Below, in pieces: positions 40,546-49,528 of a stretch of 64,000 nt of DNA. Numbering within the stretch: the stretch's first letter is position 1; each line of letters begins with the position of its first letter. The DNA is from Leifsonia sp. SCN 70-46 (GTDB lineage: Bacteria > Actinomycetota > Actinomycetes > Actinomycetales > Microbacteriaceae), in contig MEFY01000002.1 of assembly GCA_001725325.1 (NCBI GenBank), forward strand, positions 2,297,559 through 2,361,558. Reading direction: 5' to 3'. Below the pieces are notes generated by a model that did not search any database, was not told the DNA's origin, and worked only from the letters and a program-made list of their open reading frames with translations. The position numbers and the translations under genes are program-made.

Positions 40546-41774
40546 CGGCCCCTAGCCCGCTCACGAGCGCGGAGGGGACGACGGGCCGAGACGAATGGGT
40601 GCTCGACCCGGCCAAGCGGCACCTGAACCACGGATCGTACGGCGCCGTGCCGCGCCGCACGCTCGAGCACCAGGCCGCGCTCAAGCGGGAGCTCGAGCGC
40701 AACCCGCTGCGGTGGTTCGACTCCCTGCCCGAGCGCCTCGCCGCGGAGCGTGCGGCGCTCGCGCCCTTCCTCGGATCGCCCGCGCACGAGCTGGCCGTGA
40801 TCCCCAACGCGAGCGCGGGCGCCAGCACGGTGCTCGCGAGCACCCGCTTCGAGCCGGGCGACGAGATCCTCGTCACCGACCACGTCTACGGCGCGGTGCT
40901 CATGGCCGCCGAGCGGGCGGCCCGTCGCGACGGCGGGGTCGTGAGGGCCGTCGGCATCCCCCTCGCCGCAGGATCGGAGGAGACGCTCGAGCTCATCACG
41001 GGCGCGGTCGGCCCGCGCACCCGGATGCTCATCGTCGACCATGTCTCGTCGGCGACCGCCCGCGCGTTCCCTGTCGAGGAGCTCGTCGCCGCGCTGGAGG
41101 GATCCGGCGTCACCATCGTCGTGGACGGCGCGCACACGCCCGGCCTCCTCGACTCGCCCGCACGTGTCGCCGGCCGCTCGGACGGCGTCGTGTGGTTCGG
41201 CAACCTGCACAAGTTCGCGTCGGCGCCCCGCGCGGCCGCCGTGCTCGTGGCGCGCGGCGAGACCGCCGCCCGGCTGTACCCGCCCATCGACTCGTGGGGC
41301 GCGACGCTGGACTACCCGGAGCGGTTCGACCAGCAGGGCACGAACGACGTGACGGGCTTCCTGAGCGCCTCGTACGGCATCGCGGAGCTCGAGCGCCTCT
41401 TCGGCTGGCAGCGCATCCGCGACTACGCGGCGGACCTCGCCGCCTACGCGGCGTCGATCATTGCCCCCGCGCTCGAGGCGCTGCAGGATGTGCCGGCGCG
41501 CCCCCACGTGGGCATGGCCCAGCCCGCGCAGCCCCTGCTGCGCCTGCCGGACGGCATCGTCACCGACGGTGCGTCGCAACGTGTGCTCAAGAACCGGCTC
41601 TCGGCCGAGGCCGACGTGGAGGCGGGCATCATGGTCTGGCGCGGGCAGGGGTTCCTGCGTATCTCCGCCCACGCCTACAACGTCGCCGCGGACTACGAGC
41701 AGTTCGTCGAGCGCGGAATCCCGGTCATCGCGTCGATGGCACGTAGCGGCGCATCGCACTCGCCAGCACGCTGA
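40542..41774 (+). CDS. PLP-dependent aminotransferase class V (isopenicillin-N epimerase-like)
   Basis: This 410-residue fold-type I enzyme has the N-terminal LNHGSYGAVPRRTLEHQ motif typical of the isopenicillin-N epimerase/cysteine desulfurase branch, the cofactor-contacting aspartate in VDGAHTPGLLD and the Schiff-base lysine in GNLHKFASAP. It lacks the mobile cysteine loop expected of SufS-type desulfurases, so I do not take it as the missing SufS. GTG 40542 overlaps the GT4 stop by 4 bases. Its 3' end overlaps the convergent glycosidase-like gene by 50 bases. Role unknown; an epimerase or desulfurase-like lyase is possible. Confidence 0.82.
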   Translation: MTAPSPLTSAEGTTGRDEWVLDPAKRHLNHGSYGAVPRRTLEHQAALKRELERNPLRWFDSLPERLAAERAALAPFLGSPAHELAVIPNASAGASTVLASTRFEPGDEILVTDHVYGAVLMAAERAARRDGGVVRAVGIPLAAGSEETLELITGAVGPRTRMLIVDHVSSATARAFPVEELVAALEGSGVTIVVDGAHTPGLLDSPARVAGRSDGVVWFGNLHKFASAPRAAAVLVARGETAARLYPPIDSWGATLDYPERFDQQGTNDVTGFLSASYGIAELERLFGWQRIRDYAADLAAYAASIIAPALEALQDVPARPHVGMAQPAQPLLRLPDGIVTDGASQRVLKNRLSAEADVEAGIMVWRGQGFLRISAHAYNVAADYEQFVERGIPVIASMARSGASHSPAR

Positions 41775-44175
41775 ACCCCTCCGCGAGCTGGCCCTCGTAG
41801 CCGCTCGGCGTTCCGTCCCACATGCGCCAGTCGAGGCCCGACCCGAGCCCGCCGAACGAGGAGTCGTCGGCGATCGTCTCCGCGAGCGAGAACAGGAGCT
41901 CGTCCGCAGCGTCCGTGAGGCCCACCCGGTCGAAGGCGTCGACGAGCACGCGCGCACCGTGGTGCGAGCAGCCGCCCTGCTGGTAGCCGCCCATGGGCAG
42001 CCCGAACACGACGCCGCCGAGGTCGGACTCCGGGATGCGCCAGAGGTTGAGCGGGATCCCGTTGCGCAGGTCGTCCACGCCCGCCTCGCGCCAGTGCTCC
42101 CGCAGCCGCAGCATGATCGTGCGGGCCGTGGCCGGGTCGATGAGGTCCGTGCTGCAGGCGGCGCCCGTCACGAGCGAGAAGCCGAAGTCGTGCAGCTCGC
42201 CGTCGACGGAGCGCCAGCCGGCGATGAGGCCCGTCGCGGGGTTGAGGAAGGTCGGCAGGTACGCGGCGCGGATGCCGGCCGCCGCGGCATCGAGCCGGGC
42301 GGCGAGCCCGTGCTCGCCGAACGCGCGCAGGGCGGGCGCGAGCTCGGCCCACGCCTCGTAGAGCACGGCGTTGGCCCACGCGTCCTTCCAGCCGAACGAG
42401 ATGACGTCGGCCCACGCGGTGCTCCACTGGTGCTCGCCGCTCACGCCCCTGCGCAGGGTGGACTCCACGAGCCCGTCGCCGTCGACATCCCGCGCGAGCA
42501 TCGCCTCGACCTCCGCGAGGATCCGCGCACGGTGGCGGTCGAACCAGGCGCGGTCCGCCGTCCCCGTGAGGAAGCGCCCCAGCGCGACGAGCGTGTTGGC
42601 CGCCATGTGGACGTACTCGTCCTCGAGACGGTGGTTGCCGTGGGATGTCGCGCCGCTGCCGTAGCTCGGCGCCCCGTCGAGCCAGCGGCTCAACGACACC
42701 CCCACGAGGGCGAGCGGGCGGATACCGCCCACCTCCGCCGGCATGCCCGCGGCTATCGCCGAGATGTCGTTGAGGGTCGTCGTGCAGTGCATCGAGGCGC
42801 CGTTGTTCGAGTAGGTCGCGGTGTCCGACCGGAACGGGAGTGCCGTGAGGGCGTGGCGGGCGAGCATGCGGGCGACCGAGGGCGGGGCCGACGGCGACGG
42901 GGCGACGACCTGCGGCGTGCCCGCGACGAAGCTGACCGTCGCGGCGAAGTCCCCGGCGGGGAGCAGGTAGTCGCCGAACGCCGTCGGCGCCTCGCCGAGC
43001 TTGACCTCGAAGGTGTTCGTGTCGAGCGCCCGCACGGAGTCGCTGCGGTAGAGCACGTCGGGGGAGTCGCTCGACACCGAGAGGGTGCCGTGGCGCGGGA
43101 AGTGCCACAGCACCGGCCCGCGGAGCAGTCCCGTCTCACCCACGGTGACGAGCGGGCCCATGGCCGTGCTCGGCGTGACGCGGTTGTCGGTGGCGACGTG
43201 CCAGGCCGAGCTCGTCCAGGCCCGGTAGTCGCGGGACGCCGAGCGGCGGGCCTCGAGGAGGATGCGGTCGGGGAGCACCGTGAACCGGTAGCGGTAGCGC
43301 TGCCCCGCCGACGGCACATCCACGTCGTAGGTGACCGTGTTGCCGCGCACCGAGGTGGTGCCCTCGTAGTCGCTCGCAAGGAAGCCGAGGGGGCGGTCGC
43401 CGTCGGCGCGGGTCAGGCGCGGGCCCTGGGCGAGGTACTCCGCGTTCTGGTCGCGGAGCACGGGATAGACCCCCGACGGATAGACGCCGCTGCGCACGAT
43501 GTCCATGGAGCGGGGGAGCTGCAGCAGGTTGCGATCGGTGCGCCCACCGGCATCGTCGTCGATGCCGAGGTGGGACCACGCGGGGGAGCGCAGGCGGAAT
43601 CCCACGGCGAGGCTCGCGGTCGTGAACCGGACCTCGGAGCTGCGGTGCTCAGCCCTCACACCGTCGGGGAGGCCGTCGAGGTCGACGACGGAGACGTCGA
43701 GGTGCCCCTCGCGCCGGGGAGTCCACTCCGCGGGCGCCTCGCCCAGCGCCTCGACGGCCGTGTTGGCGAGGTTCCAGCCGGGCCACCAGCGGTCTGTGGT
43801 CGCCTCGCGCAGCTCGACGACGAGCGCCGTGGTCTGGCGCGCCAGCTCGAGCGCGTCCTGAGTCGCGGCCAGGCTGCCCGCACGCGCCCACCCCTCCTCG
43901 GAACCGGTCCAGCAGGTCGCCCGCGCGACGGAGTCCGACTCCTGGCCGCTAGCGCACTTGTGGTAGCCCGCGCCGGGCACCAGGCGCACGGTGTCGACCG
44001 TCATCGGCGTGTCGGAGAACACGGCCTTGAGGTGGATGATTCGCTCGGAAGGTGCGTCGTGCTCCTCGCTGTCAGGGCGCGCCCACACCGCCCTCGTGTG
44101 CACGCGCACGGTCGAGGCGGGCAGTGATTCCCACTCGGGAGTGGCGAGCGGATGGACGAAGAGATTGCTGGGCAT
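41725..44175 (-). CDS. Six-hairpin glycosidase-like protein
   Basis: This 816-residue protein has a beta-rich N-terminal half (residues about 1-400) and a C-terminal (alpha/alpha)6-barrel-like half with TLVALGRFLTGTADRAWFDRHR, VDGDGLVES, HQWSTAWADVISFGWKDAWAN and WDGTPSGYEGQLAEGF. The pattern is that of GH15/GH63/GH94-type six-hairpin glycosidases, where acidic residues in such loops act as catalysts. I cannot assign a family or substrate. There is no signal peptide, so it would act on an imported glycoside. It is divergent from the ABC importer of this island across 192 bases containing an operator. RBS AAAGGTGA fits the ATG at 44175. An 816-residue length is normal. Confidence 0.75.
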   Translation of the reverse strand: MPSNLFVHPLATPEWESLPASTVRVHTRAVWARPDSEEHDAPSERIIHLKAVFSDTPMTVDTVRLVPGAGYHKCASGQESDSVARATCWTGSEEGWARAGSLAATQDALELARQTTALVVELREATTDRWWPGWNLANTAVEALGEAPAEWTPRREGHLDVSVVDLDGLPDGVRAEHRSSEVRFTTASLAVGFRLRSPAWSHLGIDDDAGGRTDRNLLQLPRSMDIVRSGVYPSGVYPVLRDQNAEYLAQGPRLTRADGDRPLGFLASDYEGTTSVRGNTVTYDVDVPSAGQRYRYRFTVLPDRILLEARRSASRDYRAWTSSAWHVATDNRVTPSTAMGPLVTVGETGLLRGPVLWHFPRHGTLSVSSDSPDVLYRSDSVRALDTNTFEVKLGEAPTAFGDYLLPAGDFAATVSFVAGTPQVVAPSPSAPPSVARMLARHALTALPFRSDTATYSNNGASMHCTTTLNDISAIAAGMPAEVGGIRPLALVGVSLSRWLDGAPSYGSGATSHGNHRLEDEYVHMAANTLVALGRFLTGTADRAWFDRHRARILAEVEAMLARDVDGDGLVESTLRRGVSGEHQWSTAWADVISFGWKDAWANAVLYEAWAELAPALRAFGEHGLAARLDAAAAGIRAAYLPTFLNPATGLIAGWRSVDGELHDFGFSLVTGAACSTDLIDPATARTIMLRLREHWREAGVDDLRNGIPLNLWRIPESDLGGVVFGLPMGGYQQGGCSHHGARVLVDAFDRVGLTDAADELLFSLAETIADDSSFGGLGSGLDWRMWDGTPSGYEGQLAEGFSVLASAMRRYVPSTR

Positions 44176-44247
44176 GGTTCACCTTTTTCCTCGCGTTGAC
44201 TGGTGTTCGAGACCTCACCTACACTGACCGAAAGCGTAGTGGAAAAT

Positions 44248-44260
44248 CGATTGCGCAAAA
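44248..44260. promoter_or_regulatory. Operator-like site, copy 1 (glycosidase/importer intergenic region)
   Basis: CGATTGCGCAAAA contains the perfect palindrome TTGCGCAA. It is nearly identical to 56101-56113. It lies 72 bases upstream of the glycosidase-like gene and 107 upstream of the binding-protein gene, so one regulator could control both directions. LacI-family proteins favour such CG-centred sites and one is encoded in this island. Confidence 0.6.
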
Positions 44261-44367
44261 TCGCTCTCGGTGCTTGAATGGGTTTCCGCCAGTTCTCGAA
44301 TTGGTTAGTCCAAATACCAATTGTGCCCCGCAATTGCGTATCTCAATGAGGAGATTAGGAATACACA

Positions 44368-45654
44368 GTGTTCACAGGACATCACATCAGGCGAGTCGCC
44401 TCGATCGGCCTCGCTGCCACCCTCGCCCTCTCGCTCGCCGCCTGCGCCGCCCCGGCCGCGCCTGCTGACGACGAGCCGGTCGAGCTCCGCATCACGTGGT
44501 GGGGCGGCGACTCCCGCCACGAGGTCACCAACGCCGCGATCGACCTCTTCGAGGAGGAGCACCCGAACATCACGGTGGTGCGCGACTTCGGCGGGTTCGA
44601 CGGCTACCTCGACAAGGTGACCACGCAGTATGCGGGCAAGAACTCGCCCGACGTCATCCAGCTGTACAACGACGTGCTCCGCGAGTTCTCGTCGCGCGGC
44701 CAGCTCTTCGACCTCAACGAGGCCGTCGCCGCGGGCAACCTGTCGCTCGACGGGTGGCCGCAGGACGTCATCGACATGAACACGATCGACGGATCCCTCA
44801 ACGCCCTCACCTTCGGCGTGAGCACCCACGCCTTCATCTTCGACGAGACGAAGTCCGCCGAGCTGGGTGTCGCGATCCCCGAGGCCGGGTACACGTGGGA
44901 CGACCTGGCCGACTACGCGACCGCGATCAGCAAGGCCTCGGGCGGCTCCACCTCCGGCGTCACCGACCTGTCGCAGGGCTACCAGGTGTTCGAGGTCTGG
45001 GCCAAGCAGAACGGCGAGGAGTTCCTCGACGCCGACGGCCTCGCCTTCACGCAGGGCACGCTCGAGGACTTCTGGCAGTACTGGGCCGACCTGCGTGCCG
45101 CGGGCGGTGCGACCGCTCCCGACGTGACGACGGAGTACTTCGGCACGCCGTACGACGCCGTCGTCGCCGGGGTCGCCACGTCGACGTTCCTCTTCGCGAA
45201 CCAGTACGCGGGGGTGCAGGCGAACACGCCCAACGCCCTCGCGATCGACCGGATGCCGTCCGAGGCCAAGAACCCCGGGCAGTACCTGCGCGCGGCCATG
45301 AACCTCGCGGTCTCCAGCCAGTCGAAGCACCCGCAGGAGGCTGCGATGCTCATCGACTTCCTGCTCAACAGCGAGGCGGCCAACGAGATCCTCGGCATCG
45401 ACCGCGGCCTGCCGAGCAACGGCAACGTGGTCGCCGCCGCCACCGCCAAGGTGGACGAGGTCACGGCCAAGGCGAACGCCATCATCGAGGCGGTCCGCAA
45501 GGACGGCGCGCCCGCCCCCGTGCCGGCGCCCACCGGTGCTGCGGCCGTCAACACGCTCTTCCAGGAGTTCGCACAGCAGGTGCAGTTCGGCCAGAAGAGC
45601 GTCAAGGATGCGGCGGCTGAGTTCATGGCCCAGGCCGCGTCGGAACTCGGCTAA
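44368..45654 (+). CDS. Sugar ABC transporter substrate-binding lipoprotein
   Basis: The protein (428 residues) is a family 1 extracellular solute-binding protein. It has a lipoprotein signal (HHIRRVASIGLAATLALSLAAC, the cysteine being the lipid anchor) followed by the ELRITWWGGDSRHEVTNAAID start of the mature domain. The stretches NTIDGSLNALTFGVSTH and EAAMLIDFLLNSE are typical of sugar-binding members. The substrate is unknown; the island's oxidoreductases suggest an unusual sugar or glycoside. It starts at GTG 44368 with GAGGAGATTA about 11 bases upstream. Two permease genes follow in the same operon, and the ATPase (MsiK-like) must be encoded elsewhere. Confidence 0.92.
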   Translation: MFTGHHIRRVASIGLAATLALSLAACAAPAAPADDEPVELRITWWGGDSRHEVTNAAIDLFEEEHPNITVVRDFGGFDGYLDKVTTQYAGKNSPDVIQLYNDVLREFSSRGQLFDLNEAVAAGNLSLDGWPQDVIDMNTIDGSLNALTFGVSTHAFIFDETKSAELGVAIPEAGYTWDDLADYATAISKASGGSTSGVTDLSQGYQVFEVWAKQNGEEFLDADGLAFTQGTLEDFWQYWADLRAAGGATAPDVTTEYFGTPYDAVVAGVATSTFLFANQYAGVQANTPNALAIDRMPSEAKNPGQYLRAAMNLAVSSQSKHPQEAAMLIDFLLNSEAANEILGIDRGLPSNGNVVAAATAKVDEVTAKANAIIEAVRKDGAPAPVPAPTGAAAVNTLFQEFAQQVQFGQKSVKDAAAEFMAQAASELG

Positions 45655-45666
45655 CGAAAGAAGCGC

Positions 45667-46659
45667 ATGTCACTCACGCACGCACGCGACACCCGGGGTG
45701 TCGACGCGGGCAGTGAAGCGCAGAGCGGGCGGGGGGTCGTCACGGCCCCCCGCCCCCGCACTTCACGCTCCCTCAGGAACGCCGTCTGGCGGGACAGGAT
45801 CGCCCCCTACCTGTTCCTCGCCCCGTGGCTCATCGGGTTCTTCGTCATCACGCTCGGCCCGATGCTCTACTCGCTCTACCTGTCGTTCACGAACTTCAGC
45901 CTCCTGGGGGAGCCGAGCTGGGTCGGTCTCGACAACTACGTCAAGATGTTCACGAACGACCCCAAGTACCTCGACTCCGTGCGCGTCACGCTCGTGTACG
46001 TCTTCGTCTCGGTGCCGCTCCAGCTCGCCTTCGCGCTCGCGCTCGCGCTGCTGCTCAACCGCGGGCTGCGCGGGCTGCCGATCTACCGCTCGATCTACTA
46101 CCTGCCGTCGCTCATCGGCGCGAGCGTCGCCGTCGCGGTGCTGTGGCGCCAGATGTTCGGCCGAGGCGGCCTCATCAACCAGGTGCTCGAGGTCTTCGGC
46201 ATCCAGGGCCAGAGCTGGATCGGCAACCCCGACACCGCGCTCGGCACCCTCATCATCCTCAACGTCTGGACCTTCGGCTCGCCCATGGTGATCTTCCTCG
46301 CCGCCCTGCGGCAGATCCCCGGGTACCTCTACGAGGCCGCGGCGGTCGACGGCATCAACCGGCGCCAGGCCTTCCGGCACATCACGCTGCCGATGCTCAC
46401 GCCCGTGGTGCTGTTCAACCTCGTGCTGCAGCTGATCGGCGCCTTCCAGGCGTTCACGCCGGCCTTCGTGGTGTCGGGCGGCACGGGGGGTCCCGTCAAC
46501 TCGACGCTCTTCTACACGCTGTACCTGTACCAGAAGGGCTTCGCGAACTTCCAGATGGGCTACGCGAGCGCGATGGCGTGGGTCCTGTTCATCGGCATCG
46601 CCATCGTGACTGCCATCAATTTCTGGTTCTCGAAGTACTGGGTGCACTATGACGACTGA
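45667..46659 (+). CDS. Sugar ABC transporter permease (MalF type)
   Basis: This 330-residue protein has six membrane helices preceded by a cytoplasmic N-terminal extension of about 45 residues. The EAA loop YEAAAVDGINRRQAFRHITLPML contacts the shared ATPase. It belongs to the UgpA/MalF group that pairs with a MalG-type partner to import di- or oligosaccharides and glycosides. It begins 12 bases after the binding-protein stop, with AAGAAGCGC before the ATG. It overlaps the next permease gene by 11 bases, showing coupled translation. The substrate is not evident. Confidence 0.92.
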   Translation: MSLTHARDTRGVDAGSEAQSGRGVVTAPRPRTSRSLRNAVWRDRIAPYLFLAPWLIGFFVITLGPMLYSLYLSFTNFSLLGEPSWVGLDNYVKMFTNDPKYLDSVRVTLVYVFVSVPLQLAFALALALLLNRGLRGLPIYRSIYYLPSLIGASVAVAVLWRQMFGRGGLINQVLEVFGIQGQSWIGNPDTALGTLIILNVWTFGSPMVIFLAALRQIPGYLYEAAAVDGINRRQAFRHITLPMLTPVVLFNLVLQLIGAFQAFTPAFVVSGGTGGPVNSTLFYTLYLYQKGFANFQMGYASAMAWVLFIGIAIVTAINFWFSKYWVHYDD

Positions 46660-47542
46660 CACGACGACCATCGATCACGACACCTCGACCGGAGTCCGCT
46701 TCGGCCGCAAGCGCACGGCCAAGCGCAGCGCGCTGAGCCACTTCCTGCTGGTGGGCTTTGGGGTGCTCATGCTCTACCCGCTCATCTGGATGCTGGGCGC
46801 CTCCTTCAAGGAGAGCGAGGACATCTTCACGCAGATCGCGCCCTGGCCCGATCCGGCGACTATCGAGAACTACGTGCGGGGCTGGGCCGGCTCCGGCGTC
46901 GGGTTCGGCACGTACTTCGTCAACTCGACGATCGTCGCCGCGCTGTCGGTGGTGGGCAACCTGCTGTCGTGCTCCCTCGCGGCGTACGCGTTCGCCCGCA
47001 TGAGCTTCCGCTTCCGCACCGTGTTCTTCGCGTGCATGATGGCGACGCTCATGATGCCGCACCACGTGCTGCTCGTGCCCCAGTACATCCTGTTCTCCAA
47101 CCTCGGCTGGGTGAACAGCTTCCTGCCCCTCGTCACGCCCAAGTTCCTCGCGGTCGATGCGTTCTTCATCTTCCTCATGGTCCAGTTCATGCGGGCCCTG
47201 CCCACCGAGCTCGACCAGGCGGCCAAGATCGACGGCGCCGGTCCGTGGCAGACCTATTGGCGGATCATCCTCCCGCTCACGGTCCCCGCTCTCGCCACCT
47301 CCGCGATCTTCACGTTCATCTGGACGTGGAACGACTTCCTCTCACCCATGCTCTACCTGCAGGATCCCGGCAAGTACACGGTTCCCCTCGGCCTCAACGC
47401 GTTCCTCGACGCGAGCGGCGAGAGCGCGTGGGGCCCGATGTTCGCGATGGCCGTGCTCTCGCTCGGCCCGCTGTTCGGGTTCTTCCTCGCGGGGCAGAGA
47501 TACCTCACCACCGGCATCGCCACGACTGGCCTGAAAGGCTGA
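46649..47542 (+). CDS. Sugar ABC transporter permease (MalG type)
   Basis: The protein (297 residues) has six helices and the partner EAA-type loop LDQAAKIDGAGPWQTYWRIILPL. It is the UgpE/MalG-type half of the importer. The N terminus carries a short cytoplasmic extension with GVRFGRKRTAKRS before the first helix. Its ATG at 46649 lies inside the end of the MalF-type gene. It is followed after 8 bases by the Gfo/Idh/MocA oxidoreductase, so import and the first oxidation step are in one transcript. No ATP-binding subunit is encoded in this island. Confidence 0.92.
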   Translation: MTTDTTTIDHDTSTGVRFGRKRTAKRSALSHFLLVGFGVLMLYPLIWMLGASFKESEDIFTQIAPWPDPATIENYVRGWAGSGVGFGTYFVNSTIVAALSVVGNLLSCSLAAYAFARMSFRFRTVFFACMMATLMMPHHVLLVPQYILFSNLGWVNSFLPLVTPKFLAVDAFFIFLMVQFMRALPTELDQAAKIDGAGPWQTYWRIILPLTVPALATSAIFTFIWTWNDFLSPMLYLQDPGKYTVPLGLNAFLDASGESAWGPMFAMAVLSLGPLFGFFLAGQRYLTTGIATTGLKG

Positions 47543-47550
47543 ACACACCC

Positions 47551-48654
47551 ATGAAGAAAGCACGGATCGGCGTCGTCGGCGCCGGTGGAATCGGCGCGGC
47601 TGCGCACCTTCCCGCGGTCACGGGACTGCCCGACATCGCGGAGCTCACGGCGATCGTCGACCTGGACCCCGACCGCCTCGCGACGGCGGGCGCGACCTTC
47701 GGCTGCGAGAACCTCTACTCGGACCTCGCCGTGATGCTCGAGGAGCAGAAGCCCGACATCGTCGTGGTCGCGACCCCGCCCCACCTGCACGAGCCGCTCG
47801 CCATCCAGGCGATGCGCGCGGGCTCGTGGGTGTTCTGCGAGAAGCCCCTCACCGGGTCGCTGGAGTCGGCGGACCGCATCCTCGCGGCGGAGGAGGAGAC
47901 GGGACAGTGGTGCGTGACCGTCTCCCAGTTCCGCTACGCGGGCGGCTCGCGCCAGGTGCGCGACGACCTGGCTTCAGGACGGTGGGGCCGACCCCTCGTG
48001 GGCGTGGCGCACACCTCCTGGTACCGCGGACCCGAGTACTGGGACATCCCGTGGCGCGGCAAGTTCGCCACGGAGTTCGCCGGGGCGACGACGACCCAGG
48101 CCCACCACGCGATCGACCTGCTGCTCTGGCTCATGGGCGGGCAGTGGTTGAGCGTGTCGGGCATCGCCGACACCCTCTCCCGTCCCATCGAGGTCGAGGA
48201 TGCGAGCGTCGCAACCGTGCGGTTCGACGGCGGTGCCGTCGCCACCATGCTGTCGACCGTGCTGAGCCACAACCAGGCGACCACCCTCCAGGTGATGGCC
48301 GAGCGGGCGACCGTGAACCTCGACACCCTGTACATGCCGCTGCTCGAGGAGTGGTCGGTGCGGCAGGTCGATGCCGAGGGCACCACCCAGCTCGTCACCG
48401 ACTGGTCGAAGCCCGAGGAGCCCGTGCAGGCCCACCGCGCGCAGCTCGCGAACATCATCGCCCACTGGAGCGCGGGGGAGCAGCCCGAGCTCACGACGGC
48501 CGAGGCGCGCTCGACCCTCGAGTTTCTCACCGCCCTCTACAAGTCGTCGCACGTCGGCGCCCCCGTGGCACGCGGCGAGATCGTTCCGGGAGACCCCTTC
48601 TACACCGCCCTCGACGCCGGCGGACCGACACGAAAGGCACGCCACCATGGCTGA
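47551..48654 (+). CDS. Gfo/Idh/MocA family oxidoreductase
   Basis: This 367-residue enzyme has an N-terminal Rossmann domain (GVVGAGGIGAAAHLPAV), the family lysine in FCEKPLTGS and the C-terminal substrate domain with TTTQAHHAIDLLLWLMG carrying a conserved histidine pair. Members oxidise or reduce secondary alcohols of sugars, often at C3 of a glycoside or inositol ring, with NAD(P). It lies directly behind the importer and overlaps the DUF6807 gene by 8 bases. Together they suggest oxidation of an imported glycoside. The exact carbon and sugar are unknown. Confidence 0.9.
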   Translation: MKKARIGVVGAGGIGAAAHLPAVTGLPDIAELTAIVDLDPDRLATAGATFGCENLYSDLAVMLEEQKPDIVVVATPPHLHEPLAIQAMRAGSWVFCEKPLTGSLESADRILAAEEETGQWCVTVSQFRYAGGSRQVRDDLASGRWGRPLVGVAHTSWYRGPEYWDIPWRGKFATEFAGATTTQAHHAIDLLLWLMGGQWLSVSGIADTLSRPIEVEDASVATVRFDGGAVATMLSTVLSHNQATTLQVMAERATVNLDTLYMPLLEEWSVRQVDAEGTTQLVTDWSKPEEPVQAHRAQLANIIAHWSAGEQPELTTAEARSTLEFLTALYKSSHVGAPVARGEIVPGDPFYTALDAGGPTRKARHHG

Positions 48655-49528
48655 CGCGACAATCACCCGTACCGGCGACACCCTGACGGTGAGCGTCGGC
48701 AGCACGGTCGTCGCCGAGTACCACGCGACGAGCGACGTCGAGCGGGTCAACACCCCCAAGCCGTTCTTGCACCCGCTCCGCACGCTCGGCGGCACCGTCG
48801 TGACGGGCTTCGCACCCGACGACCACCCCTGGCACCACGGCCTGCAGTTCGCGTTCCCGCGCGTCGGCGACCACAACCTGTGGGGCGGCGGCACCTATCT
48901 CTCGCCTGACGAGGGCTACCGCGTGCTCGACGATCAGGGCTCGATCCGCCACGACACGTGGGGTGTCGTCGCCGACGACGACGGCACGGCCCGGTTCGAG
49001 CACGAGCTCACCTGGCTGGGCAACGGCGGGGAGGTGCTGCTCACCGAGCACCGTGCATTCGCCCTCTCCGTGCGGCACGGGCTCGGTTGGACCTTGGACA
49101 CGACCTCCACCCTCACCAACGCCACGACCGGACCGCTCGCCCTCGCGACGCCCGCCCAGCGCGGACGGCCCGACGGCGGCTACGGCGGACTGTTCCTGAG
49201 GCTCGGCGAGGACGTGCAGGCCGACCGCCTCATCGGGGCGCACGGGGACATCGCCTCGTCCGGATCCGAGTCGCGCACCCTCGTGGTGCAGGCGCACGAT
49301 GCTGCCGGGCAGCCGCTGACGCTCGGCCTGTCGTTCGTCGAGGGCGCGACGCCCGGGGCGCGGAAGTGGCTCTACCGCTTCGCCCCCGAGCCCTTCTCCG
49401 CCATCGGGTGGGCCGGAGCCTACGACGACGGCTTCGAGCTGGCACCGGGCGAGAGCCTGACCTTCGGCCATCGCCTCGCCGTCATGGACGGCGTCGTGCC
49501 CGCAGAGGCCGTCGAGGCGCTGCTCTAG
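48647..49528 (+). CDS. DUF6807 (PmoA-like) protein
   Basis: The protein (293 residues) belongs to the DUF6807 family, often misnamed methane oxygenase PmoA in automated annotation. The conserved features are FLHPLRTLGGTVVTG, DHPWHHGLQFAFP and the histidine/aspartate-rich region FELAPGESLTFGHRLAVMDG. It is a beta-rich fold without membrane segments, so it is not a subunit of methane monooxygenase. The family commonly accompanies Gfo/Idh/MocA genes in carbohydrate loci, but its reaction is not known. It overlaps the oxidoreductase gene by 8 bases and ends 4 bases into the convergent LacI gene. Confidence 0.8.
   Translation: MADATITRTGDTLTVSVGSTVVAEYHATSDVERVNTPKPFLHPLRTLGGTVVTGFAPDDHPWHHGLQFAFPRVGDHNLWGGGTYLSPDEGYRVLDDQGSIRHDTWGVVADDDGTARFEHELTWLGNGGEVLLTEHRAFALSVRHGLGWTLDTTSTLTNATTGPLALATPAQRGRPDGGYGGLFLRLGEDVQADRLIGAHGDIASSGSESRTLVVQAHDAAGQPLTLGLSFVEGATPGARKWLYRFAPEPFSAIGWAGAYDDGFELAPGESLTFGHRLAVMDGVVPAEAVEALL

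Noticed and set aside
40542-41774. Class V aminotransferase as the missing SufS
   Set aside because: The conserved cysteine loop of SufS is not visible, the N terminus fits the isopenicillin-N epimerase branch, and it is coupled to a GT4, not to suf genes.
44330-44337. GCAATTGC palindrome in the glycosidase/importer promoter region
   Set aside because: An 8-base palindrome of this composition is expected by chance, and it has no copy at the second arm of the island, unlike the 13-base site.
48647-49528. DUF6807 protein as a methane monooxygenase subunit
   Set aside because: The PmoA name in databases is misleading; the protein is soluble, beta-rich and lacks membrane helices and copper-site features of PmoA.
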